Below, one piece after another: positions 1 to 12,141 of a stretch of DNA of 64,000 nt. The stretch is taken from contig NW_019091628.1 of NCBI RefSeq assembly GCF_001949145.1, positions 86,873 to 150,872 on the forward strand. The letters are read 5' to 3'. Below the pieces are notes generated by a model that did not search any database, was not told where the DNA came from, and was given only the letters and a program-made list of their open reading frames with translations. Origin of the DNA: Acanthaster planci (taxonomy: Eukaryota; Echinodermata; Asteroidea; Valvatida; Acanthasteridae). How positions within the stretch are numbered: the first letter of the stretch is position 1; each line of letters starts with the position of its first letter. The translations under genes and the position numbers were made by a program.

Positions 1-79
1 TTTTGCTCCTTGTTCTAATATGATGCCCACTGATGCTCCTGGGTGGAGAGTGATAAGTAAGGGCTACGTGGCTTGCCCG

Positions 80-165
80 AGGCCAAAATATCCAGCCAGC
101 AACTGGATTCGAACCCCCGCCCCCCTTGTCAGGAGTCACAAACCTCAACCACCAAGCCGTACGCA
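80..165 (-). repeat. tRNA-derived SINE-like fragment
   Basis: Contains a B-box-like GGATTCGAACCCCCG read on this strand's complement, in a context of TGTCAGGAGTCACAAACCT and ACCACCAAGCC, as in the tRNA-like heads of many SINEs. There is no cloverleaf good enough for a working tRNA. Family unknown. Confidence 0.3.
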
Positions 166-756
166 CCCCTACAATATGGAGAGTGATGCATCATGCCTCG
201 CTAGGTTGCGTATGAGTGGGAAAAAACGTGCTATCTCTCCAATGTCCCAATGAACGTCCCCAGCGCTCTTGTTACACACAGGCGCACCCATGCACTTACA
301 TCACACACCTAGTGTGGACATTCCTTTGTTTTCACACAGTTAAGAAAAACTTGGTGAAATGCGAACTTTTCTTGAACTGGGAACACGATATTCAGCTGGA
401 TTTTTGTAAAAGGTTTCCTTGACTGTTCCTCTTCCTTTTACGACAGATGACCCTAACCCCACAATGCCTCTATACTGTTTTTTAAAAAAAAAGGAGACAC
501 ATCCTGCGGACATGGGTAAGTCCAGGGAACGTCTTCCCTTCCTGCATCGTGTGGACATCATTTGTTCACAAGTCCACTCCACGTATGTAAGGTTAGTGCA
601 TGTTCCAACTTGTGTCAAGAGTTTCGGCTGTGACTGGCCAAAAAACGTGGTGGGGCTTGAGATCAGGCAATCACCTGTTTGTCTCCAGAAATCTTTGGTT
701 TGCGTTTGATTTATTTGATTTGATTATTTCATTTCAGTAATATTTTTTACACTCAC

Positions 757-3700
757 CTTTGATGTGTTTGCCATCGCACTTGCCATGGATTTATTTGACT
801 GCATTGTCTGGAAAGCCAGAACAGAGAAAGAAAAAGGAAAATACATGTATGACCAAAAAAAATGAAATCACTGCCTTTCGGAAGCGGGTGTAATATCCAA
901 CAAATATGTCCTAATCGTGCTCTTATGGTACTTATCAACCCTCGATTCTCGAGTAAATTGACTTGTGTCCAGAGATGATTGCCGGCCAGATGTTCCCAGA
1001 ACATTCAACTCAAAAACCAAGTGACAGAGTTTAATAGTTGATCAACAGACCGCACCTACATGTACTTATTCCGTTGGTGCGGGCATCACACACTTGCAGT
1101 ACAGTCTGACAGTAGCGATAGCGAGGACCAGAAGCTTCAGGGGATGACAGAAAGTCTGCTTAACTCATTCCAAGTCTCCCTGAAGGCATGAGTCTTCCCC
1201 CCCTCTCTTCCGTCCAACCAGGGGACAGGTGCGTTTGCATTTAGTTTGAACACTTCTGATGAGTATCTCGAGGCTGGACTTGCGATATGGGCGATGGTTA
1301 AATTGTGATTGATTTGCCAAGAGATTCTTATAACTACACACCACTGAACCTAACTCCAGTTCATCTGACTTTAAACTTGCTGACGACTTACCAAAACCCA
1401 CTCATACTGGTTGACAGAACTGAAATGCAATCTGCTCCGAGCGGAACAAAAGGGGGCGTGTTTTGGGGGTACTCACTGCATAGGTGCACCATGAGTGGCG
1501 CAAGTATAAGCGTGCGTTTGACGCGGAGCACGCTGAGTACGCGTAACTAATTCATTCCGGCATGTATGGTCTATGCATACAAGCAGAACGCGTACAAGAA
1601 CATGCTTGTAATGACCTGTTTTTCTTTCGCCAATTCAGGGCGCACTTCAGCTCAGGGCGGATTCCCCAACTGATCATTTGCACAGGATGGGAAGATCTTA
1701 GTTTCATGCAACAAAGTCTTATCCAAGCCAGAGACGTGTGTCAGCTGTTCATGGAGTTGGGTCCAAACTTTACTTTTCATGAAAAGAAAGGACAGAAAGA
1801 TGTGATCAAGGAGGGGCACCGTGATTGACTAATGACTACACCATCGACGGATGGCACAACTCCGCTGACTGTGACCAATAATGTCACCTCAGCCGGTACG
1901 CACCTTTGCCTGTGCATTGATTGAAGACACCCTGGCGCTGGCTCCGTACATCCGCGTCTTCTGCTTCCTGAGGTTGACTAGCTGCTTGGCCAACACCGTT
2001 GCAGCCTGGGAAAAGAGTGACAAAGGGCATTACAAACATGTCCCTTCTTTGGCGCAATTTATGTAGGAAGCCGATGGCACATAAGACTCTTTTAAGACTG
2101 AGAAAACAGGAATTGTGACTGGGTTGTAAGTTCTTCAAACCTAGAAAATTCACCAAACCTACGATATTTGCCCTTTACAGTTACATGCATAAATTTGTAT
2201 TCTCAGTGTGGTCCGAGTGTTGCGAACAAAATCACAAGCTGGCTCATGCGGGGTAAGAACCCACGACTTCCTGCTAACTAGTGCCAACATCTTAACCCCT
2301 CAACTATCGAGTATGCCGGGAACAGGCGGCTGGCTGGAATCCAGTGCAGCAGCAAGTGTCACAAGTAGTCAAATATATCACTTTTATCTATGCGTCGGGT
2401 ACATTAACGTTTTTACAGTGTGTATATACACAGTAGTAAAAAGCAAAAAAATGGAATAAAGAAATTAGCATTCCTGACACAAAGCCAAACAAATGTCACT
2501 GACTTATTCCACCTGATCTGGTACAAGCTCCCAGTTCAGAAGTCATTTCTTCCGGTTGATCTTCCCAACTTCCACTGAACAAGATTGATGATGGTCTAAA
2601 GGTCTAAATCTGGTATCGGCTTGTTAGCTCCCCCCCAGAGCATATAAGTCGTCCATGACAGGGAAATTCTTGTAAGGCCCCGGCTGAGATGACAAGGCTA
2701 TAACGATGAAACTGGAGGCACAAGAATGACCGTTGAACTCACCTGTTTGTTTCCTTGCTTGGCAGCCTTTTTTATTTCCAGTGTCTGAGCAGAAATAAAA
2801 TGATTAAGATTAAAATTAAAACATGGGAAAATCGAATGAGCCTTTGAGCCAAATTCAGAAAGCGTAGGAAAATAAGGATTTTATACAGTTTCAAATTCTA
2901 ATTCACTTTTCTTCTTTTAAACTCAATTCAAGTCCTAACACCTGATTAAATCATAAGAGTTGACTGGTGATTGTTTACCCATTCAGTAGCTGGTTGACAT
3001 AACTGTGGAGCAAACGTGCATCAATAGAGACTGGGTACCAGTTGTTCCTTTTGACACTGCTAAGGCAGTGGTAACGAGTATTGGACTGGTGCCAGTCTAT
3101 TTCCCAGTATCGCCCATTGCCACTGCCTAATGTTTGGGCACTTTGTCTTGTAAAAAGGGTTGACTCCAATTCAATTCAATATTTATTTCCATAATGCCAT
3201 GTATGGAAAATGACCAAAATACATGTAGAAAATTATGACAACAAAATAAATTCAAGGAGTAAAGATGTGAAAATGTAAAGCTGACAAAAAGAAGGAGCTG
3301 CATTGAGTGTTCCAACATTTCGGACTAGGCCTTGTACATGCACTAGACCAAATAAACGGCAAGAGTTTTTATACACTCCCCAAACATATGATTGGCACCG
3401 TACATGTAGGTGACACGAACAGAATTAGTAGAATTTTATTACTTCCCAATTAATGATCACAAGTAGCAATGAAGTCACTGCAGTTTGCCTCTGATGCACT
3501 GAAAAGCCAGTAGGCCGTTCGCTGGCTGTTTTTGCAAAGTCTTGGCCGTCATTTTGGCACTTTTGTTGGAGCTCAGTGTGTGGTTATAGCAAAAGTCAGG
3601 CTGAAACTCGCCTGTTCGTTGGGGTGCTACAGGTATTGGACCAATCAGCGTGAAACCCAAGAGGAGTACAGTGACTGGGTCTAGCCTGGTACAAATCAAG

Positions 3701-4491
3701 CAGTAAGCAGTCGTCTAGACTGCCTGACTCACTAGTTTTTGTTCTTCTCTCTCCAGTTTAGCTCTGTCGCGCTCCAAGCCCCGTTGCGTGCCCTTCAGAT
3801 CTCTGTCCACTTTCCTCATGACCTCTGAAATGACAGAGGGTGTGAGTTCCATTGAAAAACCGGCTGCCATGAGCCACAGAGCTGGGTTTTCCAATCCTTA
3901 TTTCAAATGATTTACAAGTAGAGTTTAAGTGTTCATACATTATGAACAAATACAATATGTATACATGCTCCTGGGAAAGAGGCCAGTGAGTATGGAAGTT
4001 TTTCCCATACCTGCTAACACAAACTAGAGGTTGGTAATTCATTATTGAATAAAAAAGCTTACAGCCTAAAACTATGCCTAGTTTTGCTTTCCCAACATGA
4101 CCAACTCCATACCTGGCATCTGAAATATTGCTTTGGCATAAACTTTGACGCTGCCAACAAATATGCTAAACGCTGGGGCTGGTGCTATAATCAACTGTCA
4201 CTGCCCAGGGCTGAAGCTACCCCAAGTTATAGTTCGGGGAAGAGTTGCATAAACGACGGCAGTAATTATTCCCTACAGTGATCAATTAGAAAGCCTAAAC
4301 ATGTCCAGAAAAGTTCAATTCAGAAAATTTTTCGAAAGAAAACCCTATGAATCGGGACTAGGCCCAGTCTACGACAGAGGAGTATTCGTCGGCGGGCCCT
4401 GGGCCCTGTTTACGGGTCTAGTCATGATCATGGTTCAACTTAATCTTGAAAAGACAACCTTACCTTTTTCGTTTGCCTTTTTTCTGAACAT
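757..4491 (-). CDS. CHMP2B: CHMP2B-like ESCRT-III subunit, N-terminal half (3' end off window)
   Basis: ESCRT-III filament subunit that assembles on endosomal and other membranes for scission and is disassembled by VPS4. Five coding exons were found by splice-site reading: 4491-4464, 3824-3733, 2784-2743, 2005-1904 and 807-757. All have GT-AG borders and compatible phases, giving 105 codons. The protein starts MFRKKANEKE. It carries the basic helix-1 motif GTQRGLERDRAKLE, then EIKKAAKQGNK and VLAKQLVNLRKQKTR, and ends near TMQSNKSMASAMANTSK, which fits the CHMP2B helical hairpin in order. An in-frame TGA lies 12 nt before the ATG, supporting the start. The family is about 213 residues long, so roughly half is here; the acidic C terminus and MIM helix must lie left of base 1. 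No exon exceeds 102 nt, so long-frame searches miss the gene. LRKQKTR favours CHMP2B over CHMP2A. Confidence 0.88.
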
Positions 4492-5619
4492 TCTGTTCCT
4501 TCAAATATGTCAAACACGGAGCAGACCAGACACTGACAATCACCACAAGTAACTACTGTTTGATACTGTGCAAGTTCAAGGGATTGTCCTTCTTTCACGT
4601 CATGAGTTTGTGAATCATGTAAAACAAAACAGCACACAGTTGTAGCGCCCTCAAGAGTCCTCAAAAAGGAATGACGGAATATTTATTTTTAGTTGCAGAT
4701 TCTATTTATGTCTTTTAGCATGAAAGCACGTGATGAAGGCTCTGAGCCCGGCATTCAAAGTCCACACAGTCTAGTTCAAGGACAACCAACCCACCTGGCA
4801 TGCCCGAACTGATAATTGAAAATAAAAATGAGACACGGAGTCGAGAAAACTAACTACCACGTGAATGAAACTTGAGCGACGCCGTTTTTCCTTGATGATG
4901 GTTTATAATATTATTTGAATATGGACCGCCATCGGTACAAAATTGTAAAAAAAATTCAACGCCCACTGCATTTAAATAGGATCTTTGTATTTTATGCATT
5001 TTAATTAAATGAATGAAGAAACTGTATAAAAGCTGCCGTGACAGTAAGGGGGAAACCGAAAGTAAATGTATAGTTTCACCCCAATTACGATGCTTGTTCC
5101 TTTCCCGGGGGAAAAACCCGGAGGCGATCTTGCGAGCCATACCCTGCGGAATCGCTTGGCCGAGTCCACGGAGCACTTCTAGTAGTAATGCTTTTGTCTG
5201 GCACAAGTGACAGTTCACCTATGAAAACAATTTTGACGGTCAGATAAGAGCACAAAACTGCTATTAAAATGAAATGCCACAAATTTAAAGGTGTATCTAG
5301 GAACGACAGACTAATGATCAGTCATTTCCAATGCTTTTACATGTATATAGTCCACTCAAGTCTGTTCCACTGTTTGTTTTCTGCAAACGCTGTTACTGTA
5401 CGTCTTGCGCATTTCTGTCTGGCTTCATAGAGCAGCATTTCCCCCCTCCAGTCGGGGTAATTTCCTTCCTCCAAGGCAAAACCGACGAAGACCGAAAATC
5501 AGGGCTAATTGGACACAAGAATGTATCTCCTAAATTTCATGAAAGAAATCTATTTCAAAAGGCCTTTTCGAGAACAGTCCATATGGCAACGAGTTAACAA
5601 ACAATACAACACGCATGCC
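4492..5619. other. Intergenic, upstream of the CHMP2B-like gene
   Basis: No supported exon on either strand. It should include the CHMP2B-like promoter and 5' UTR on the minus strand, but no clear TATA or initiator could be assigned. A GC-rich short inverted stretch (CCCGGGGGAAAAACCCGG) lies near 5105-5122. Open frames here are short and show no family signature. Confidence 0.4.
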
Positions 5620-5700
5620 ACGTTTTAATCACACTAATTGATTGTTGTGGTTCGTTGTTATAACGACGATGACGTCATTCCATTCCCAATTAGATAACTC
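5620..5700 (+). promoter_or_regulatory. Duplicated upstream block of channel gene A with CRE palindrome
   Basis: About 0.9 kb before the channel A start codon there is a block alignable to 18455-18545 upstream of channel B (shared ATCACACTAATTG, TATAAC and ACGATGACGT words). The tandem duplication therefore included 5' flanking DNA. Copy A carries a perfect TGACGTCA at 5670-5677; copy B has TGACGTTG at 18512-18519. A CREB/ATF-type site is the natural reading but is inferred only. Confidence 0.4.
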
Positions 5701-6284
5701 ACGGTTTGGGGTTTTTTTTTGTCCCGTTGCTCAGCTGTTGACCTTAACCTAGCTCACGTCTTATTTAATGCCGCTTCACTAGCAACGTAGAGAGCACGAT
5801 CAGTGAAGCGCATCTGAAAAATTTATTGTTTATTTTCAACCGTATATATGTCACTGAGAGTAATGTCCACGAACCGTACATCCCTCGCTGATGTATTTCT
5901 AGTATATTTACAGAGCGATGATAGTCATGCATGGCTCGAATTGCTTTGAACACACTTTTTCGCAAAGGTGAACATAAGCTGTCAGTGTCAGTAATACGAG
6001 GCCTTGTGACGAAACAAAGTAGTCAGTGCCAAGGGATAGAACACGAATTTTTGAGAAAAAAATGCACGCGAGTGAATATCAGTGGGCATGGCTTTTCTGT
6101 CGGCTGCAGGACATTATCTGGGAGCTACCTCTTAAACTTGGGGCAACTGAAGTTAAGGCATCGGAAGATCACAGAACTTCTGGGCTCTACAGTTGAGATA
6201 ATGAACTAGATTATGGTGTGTTTCGGCCTGATGGTAGTGCAAGAAAATCATCTGGCGGCCGCCTTGTGACACCGACAGGCTTCC

Positions 6285-6350
6285 TGCACGGCCAAACGAC
6301 CTCGCGCTAAATGATATGCGATCTAATTATGCATCGTCGCCTATGGTATT
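6285..6350 (+). repeat. Half-copy of the 18938-19011 palindromic element
   Basis: GGCCAAACGACCTCGCGCTA followed by AATGATATGCGATC closely matches the left arm of the palindrome at 18938-19011. Only one arm is present here. Both lie upstream of a channel copy at similar distances (about 270 and 390 bases), so the element probably predates the tandem duplication. Confidence 0.5.
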
Positions 6351-6555
6351 AAGAGAGAAGCGTGGAGGGCACCATTCGCGAAGTTACGCAAGGTTTTTCG
6401 TTTTTCTTGAGCGGTCGGATCTCACATGCACAGGCCAAGTTAAACATCCACGGAGATGGTGTCCGAGTGAACGAGTTTTCACCTGCATCTGAACTCCACT
6501 CCCAAAAACCATCTGTGAAGTTTGTCGGTGTCGAAACGCAAACACACCCATCCCG

Positions 6556-9500
6556 ATGATGTACCGGAACAGATCAGCTGACGAGGCACACTTGAACAAT
6601 TCCACTCTTTCCGGATGGCCCACCATCGGTTCAGTGTACTCTCTGCCTACAACGATTAACGAAGGGAAAGTGACCGCCACAAAAACACCGGCAGGTGGTA
6701 AGAACGGCTCAGTTGGAGAGAGACTTGGAGGGTTTGGGCATGCCTCGACATTCCATGGGTTGAACTACGTCATGAACAATTCCCTCTCTCGTAATCGAAG
6801 GTTGGTAAAAGCTTTGAGATTTTGTGTTTATGTTGTTTGGCTTTCAAAGAGTTTGCCTGTCCTTCAGTCCATGGATGTAAATCGAGGAGGATAGGGGTTT
6901 ACATCCCTTTTTTTGGAGGGGGGGGGAACTATTGAATCAGCCCCGTCACCACCACCACCCGCCCCCTACACACACATTTTTGTGGTGAGCAAAATTAAAG
7001 TGGATTATTAAGAATTTTTCAGACCTCTGACGACTAAAATGCATTCAATATCACCCAAAAAGAGAGAGAGAAAAAAGCCACAAATATGCCATTCTGAATA
7101 CATATTGCAGATGCATATTGCATGAACACCGACCTCTAAGTAGAGTTATATGGTGTCACCCTTCCCCTTTTCAAATTTTCGTGGGGGGGGGAGCAAGTCA
7201 TCCCCCATCCCTCAGATTGGCTCAATCATCGACTTCTCTGTCTTGTTTTCAGGCTGGTGTGGTTCTTAGTTGTGCTTGGAATGACGACCTTGCTCGTGGT
7301 TAACACTATCCAGGCCATCTTGGTCTTACTCCGACATCCAGAAACCAGCGCCATCTCCCTCAACTACGTGCCCAGGATCACTTTCCCCGCTGTCACCGTC
7401 TGCAACATCAACCTCCTCCGGAACAGTGCCCTGGACGAATCCGTCATTCCGACGCTGGCTGCCATCTACCTGGAGGATCGGTCAGATAGCACCGGCTTTG
7501 ATTTCGGCCCCGTGGACGCCCTGTACCACTACCCCAACGGGAGTGACTCGTTGGAGACCATCTTCAACGCCTCGCACCAGATCGAGGACATGCTGTTCAG
7601 GTGTCGGTGGCGGCACGAGAAGTGTTCCGCGGCCAACTTCACCCGGCGCCTCACCGACCACGGGGTGTGTTACACCTTCAATGACCCTCCAGACGAGCAA
7701 GATGCCCTGCAGGTCCAAAATCCGGGCAGCAGTAACGGACTGTTCATGAGACTCAACATTGAACAGGACCTCTACACCTACGGAGAAAGCACATCAGCTG
7801 GAATTAAGGTAAGGGCGGGTACTTAAAGTCAAAGAAAGCAAAGCGAAGTGAATCACAAGCGAGTGGGAAATTTAAAGGGGAAAACACAGGACTCCCAACT
7901 CTAGCGGCAAACCAAAAGGGGGCCAGGGGCCTGCCCCCAGCAGACGTCCGTAACCCCCTGCCGCCAAATGAAATTTGGATATTTACACAACATGTCTGAA
8001 CAAACTGCAGTAAACTGGAGTTCTCTTGCTTCTGATGTCCCCCTCTCGCAGGGTTTTGTCGCGGTTCAATTTCCCGCCGGTCTTCAGCGATAAACCCAAC
8101 GCAAAACCGACGTCATGAATTGAAAGCATTTGCGGTTAACAATCAACCAAACTGGTACGGCGATCGTTGCAGCGCCAACATTCGCTCAGACGTTGCAAAT
8201 TTGCACTTGCTTTTCTCAGCGCCTATATTTACCTTGATGGGGTGTGTTGCAGGTGAATACTTCCAAATGTCATAAAATGCCGTTGATGTCAAGTGTCCGT
8301 AACTAACTTTACGAAAATAATTAAGCGTTCTTAATATTTTTTAGGACAAGGGAAGAAGAACGGCTAGGCCCATCCCCCCCGGTCTATGCATGGACGTATC
8401 CCCTCCCCCTTTCCTTGGGAATTACCCTCATGATAGGAAAAAATATTGTCTTCAAACGCCATTTACACCCATTTTCTGTACATTTTGCCTTTGAATTTTT
8501 GGGTTAGGTTTCCTTTACAGGCACACTGGTAACTGTTCGGTGACTTCATTATGGTACCCGTGGTTCCCATCCCTCGAGTGAATGAACGAGCTCTTAAAAA
8601 GACTACCTGACGAAACTTGATTAGTTGGGACTAAAATATATTTATTTCTCGAAAAATTTTCGCAGTACCTCTTACAATTGTGCATCATCCCTAATGATGG
8701 GCGTCTTCAGGAAGTTTTTTTTCTTCGTTTCCCTCCCCGCTCCTCGTATCTTTGAAGGTTTTCCAAGGGTCTAATCGATTGAATCCCTTTCGGTACAGGT
8801 CTTGCTGCATCCGCAGGGCGAGTTCCCCATCGTCAAGGAGTTTGCTTTTTCGCTGACACCGGGTTTCGAAACATCCATAGCTGTCCGCAAACACATGGTA
8901 GGTCCAATCTAACACCGGATTCAACCGAACTGTGGATAGTGGAACATTGAACCATTAAACAACGGCTTATTGTTGTTTCTTTTCAGTAGAAAAATCGTTT
9001 TGGTATCATCATCCAATCTCTAGTCCGAAAAACACAACGTGGAATATTTTCATATCTTGCCAAAAAGGAGAAAAAGTCTCAACTAGAACTACGAACGTAT
9101 TTCGTTAAGGGATAATGGAATTTCGCAGGCCAGATGCAGACATTTTGAGATAATTTTGAGGATCTGGATGATGATTTCCTGCAGGATATCAAGATCCTCA
9201 GATGAATAATATTTTACGTTTATGTTGTTATCGACACGTATGCGTAATGTCAACATCTTACTGTCGGGACGTCTTCTTGCTGCAAAATCACCGCAGGATG
9301 TGTAAATCCTCAAGTTGCCCATAATAAGACATGTATCGCGCTATCCTCCCGCAGTAATGTCCGGAATTTTACGAATCGGGTGGCACTTCTAGAGCTCCTT
9401 AATGAATTCATTGGCAATGCCGCTTTTTTTCTCGATTATTTTAATACATAGGTGAGAAGCCTAAGGGCGCCCTATAAGTCCAATTGCACCGAATCGACTC

Positions 9501-12141
9501 TGCGGGAGTTCCCGTTTAAATACTCGGTGGCGGCCTGCCACTTCGAGTGTCTGGTTCACTTCGTCGTGGAGCACTGTGGGTGTCGTGACTACAGGTGGCC
9601 AGGTGATTTCCATCACATTGGAAATGTTTTAATTGGGAAGACATTCCTAACTGGGGACATTCTTCCTGGACCAGTTGGTCATTTCGACAGCACATACCTG
9701 AAATGAAGCGAGACAGAGGTCACTCGAGAACAGTACGCTCAAACGGCGGCTGTTATTGTCATTGCATCCTTGTGTCGACTCACAACGGCCTTTATTCTCG
9801 AATGACCTTGGCTAATGGAAATAGCCAACTGGCTCATTAAGCTACGCGACTTTTTAAAAATCATTCCAATTACTGTTAACAAATATTTCTTATATTATTT
9901 CCCCCAGCAGTCAAGGCCCCAATATGTTCCGTCGAAAAGCAAGTGACGTGTGTTTACCATTACGAAGGTGAGGAGAATATGGTTCGATGACCACATCATC
10001 CAGAATCTAAATAGACCAGCGCTCAAAATATTTCTCTTTTACTACAGTTGATAAATTTCAGAGGTAGCAATCCCAAGACCAAAATTTCTAGGAAGCTGTG
10101 ATCATAGTTAACGCGCACGTAAAATCAGGGTGACTACTCGTAATATTGTTCTGTACGTCATCTATACCTTACGGTCGACCTTTTCAGGTAAAAATGGCAA
10201 TACCTAGAAGTGTGATCGATGCTTGATTATTGAGAGTGGCTTATGCGTTAGCTTGTGACTTCCCAATTCCATGGGCACATGTGTTAATTTCGAGCCGTAG
10301 CCATAACTCTAGGACCTAACGAGATCTTACTATCCAGAGGGCAAAGTGCGAATAGGTCTAAACATAATGACGTCAGGCTTTGTTTGCATGTGTGTTTTCC
10401 TAAGTCAGTGAGGTATGGGACACGGAACCATTGGGACCTCCTAGGAAAGAGCAAATGTAAACAAAACGTGACGTCATTGTGCTTGTAAGTCTGTTAAGGC
10501 CGTGCCCGAATCATTGGCGACGGCTGGAAATTACGCACGAGTCTATGGCAGTGGCCGCGGCCAGTTTCCGTTAAGTCGTGTGTAAATTCTGGCCGTAGCC
10601 AAGTGTTTCGGACACGGCCTATGGCATATTGTACACCCAGCCAACACCATGTCAAGCATTCACAAAATAGTTTGGTTGACCAACTGTTGGGCTATTTTTC
10701 TCTCATGATTTGTTGATCTAGATGAGTTTGTGTGGGACAGCGGCAACTGTAGTTGTCCGATGTCTTGTGAGACGACGACGTACGAAAGCAAGATCTCCCA
10801 AGCACAATGGCCGGCTAAATATTTCGACAGAGATTTACAAGAGAAGTACAACTTGTCTCACCAATACCTCAGGTAAAATTATTTCACAAACGGACCGTGG
10901 GTGTTACAGACTTTTTTCTCTTACTGTATAGGCGGTTTAAGTTTGCTGAAGGCTCAACCTTGGTTGCCAACAGGTTTTGCCCTATTATTGTTGAAGGAAG
11001 GTGTTTCATATTCATAAATATCCAAGACAGATTAGCCATTCCTATTGGTCTACATCAAGTCACATGGCTGGTCTTGAACACCTGCCAGCATCAAAGAGGC
11101 CCGTGAACAAGGATATATATACCTTTGGAACGAGACTTTACAGCGTGATTTATCCTCTGCGCAAGAGATGAAAATCTTCCGACTCCTAAGAGGGAAAGTA
11201 AATTCGCCCTGTCCCAACAAAATCTATTTTTTATCTGCACCAGGGACAACTATGTGGATGTTTACATTTTCATGGAGGAAATCATGTTCATGGAAATCGA
11301 GCAGCAGGAGGCTTACACACTGGAACATTTCGAAGGTACTGGCCCAGTCCCACTCGCTTGTAATTTGACCCATCGGACCGTAATCGGGTAACTTGTCTTT
11401 TACGATACTGGTATAGATGTCATGATGGGAATAATGGTCAGGTTATTCGCCATCTTGTTCGCTTCCGTCTGTTTTTGTTTGTTCGTTCGTTTATTTGTTT
11501 GGAAGGAAAGCAGGCATTGAGTTTAAAACGAGATGTCCTGGAAAGCAGCTAAGTGTCATTATGAACATTACACAGACCGTGGAAATGACTCTCAACTCTG
11601 ATGGGGGCGAAGGTCCAGAATACGGGTAGATTTCGAGAGCCCTCTGGCAAACCATTGACCTTTGAGGGATCTTCTCGTCTACCACACAATATTCTAAATT
11701 TGAATGCAATCTGCGTTGCAACTGAATCGAGCGAAAAATCCGTTCTTGTTCTAACAATCAGTCCGTACGCTGTTGTTCAGAGCACGAAAAATCCAATTAG
11801 GTATAGGGACCTACGTGTCTTTGCTTCTCCAGTGATCCTTGCCCACACTGAGGCAAGCAAGTCCTAACTCAACCTGAACTAAGGACTGCCCCAGACTCAT
11901 ACGCACACAGAGACGGGATTAGCAAGTCACTGGGCCCCACTGATCACTCGCAAATCATTTTGGCTTTCTAATTGGTTTTGGTCTGTTTTTCGCAGGTGAT
12001 ATAGGTGGATACATGGGCTTACTGTGTGGCATGAGTCTCATCACTGTAGTGGAGTGGGTGGATTTCATCATCATCACGATCTACAAGAGGTTTATCGGCT
12101 CCAAATGGATGTGTTCTCGTAAGGTTGGCAACGGAAATTGA
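6556..12141 (+). CDS. DEG/ENaC (ASIC-like) sodium channel subunit, tandem copy A
   Basis: Trimeric, amiloride-sensitive-type cation channel subunit of the plasma membrane. Eight exons: 6556-6800, 7253-7808, 8799-8897, 9452-9602, 9911-9967, 10722-10872, 11244-11335 and 11996-12141 (stop TGA 12139-12141), giving 498 residues, normal for the family. Seen: the cytoplasmic gating motif FHG (residues 66-68), TM1 at about 83-108, the post-TM1 motif FPAVTVCN (126-133), NGS/NAS/NFT glycosylation sites, cysteine-rich CGCRDY and CSCPMSC segments, and TM2 from about 455 with the GxS selectivity filter as GMS (462-464) followed by VVEWVD. The first intron uses donor GTTGGT, fixed by reading frame and by copy B. 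The start is uncertain: upstream codons are also similar in copy B. The ligand (protons, peptide or other) cannot be told from sequence. Confidence 0.88.
7253..7808 (+). CDS. Channel A exon 2: TM1 and proximal extracellular domain
   Basis: Codes TM1, the FPAVTVCN motif, the palm/finger start and several N-glycosylation sites. Its last ~300 bases differ from copy B at only about three positions, whereas its first ~250 differ at about thirty, so the exon is a mosaic. Confidence 0.88.
9640..9841. repeat. Family C inverted-repeat element in channel A intron 4
   Basis: Shares with 22496-22670, 22678-22834 and 31603-31802 an inner GAGGTCA-type word, a CGAATGACCTTG word and a right end GGCTCATTAAG. 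The left end is poorly defined here. Likely a non-autonomous DNA transposon. Confidence 0.5.
10367..10479. repeat. Inverted-repeat element with AATGACGTCA ends, intron 5 of channel A
   Basis: The left end AATGACGTCAGGCTTTGTTT pairs with the right end, whose complement reads AATGACGTCACGTTTTGTTT. The arms continue with TTTCCTA on both sides. About 113 bases with no coding potential. MITE-like. Confidence 0.5.
10498..10622. repeat. Inverted-repeat MITE with AGGCCGTG ends, intron 5 of channel A
   Basis: AGGCCGTGCCCGAATCATTG at the left pairs with a right end whose complement is AGGCCGTGTCCGAAACACTT. A decayed relic (GAGCCACAGCCACAACTTTC, then CGGACCCG) sits near 23280-23305, in the matching intron of channel B. 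Confidence 0.5.
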
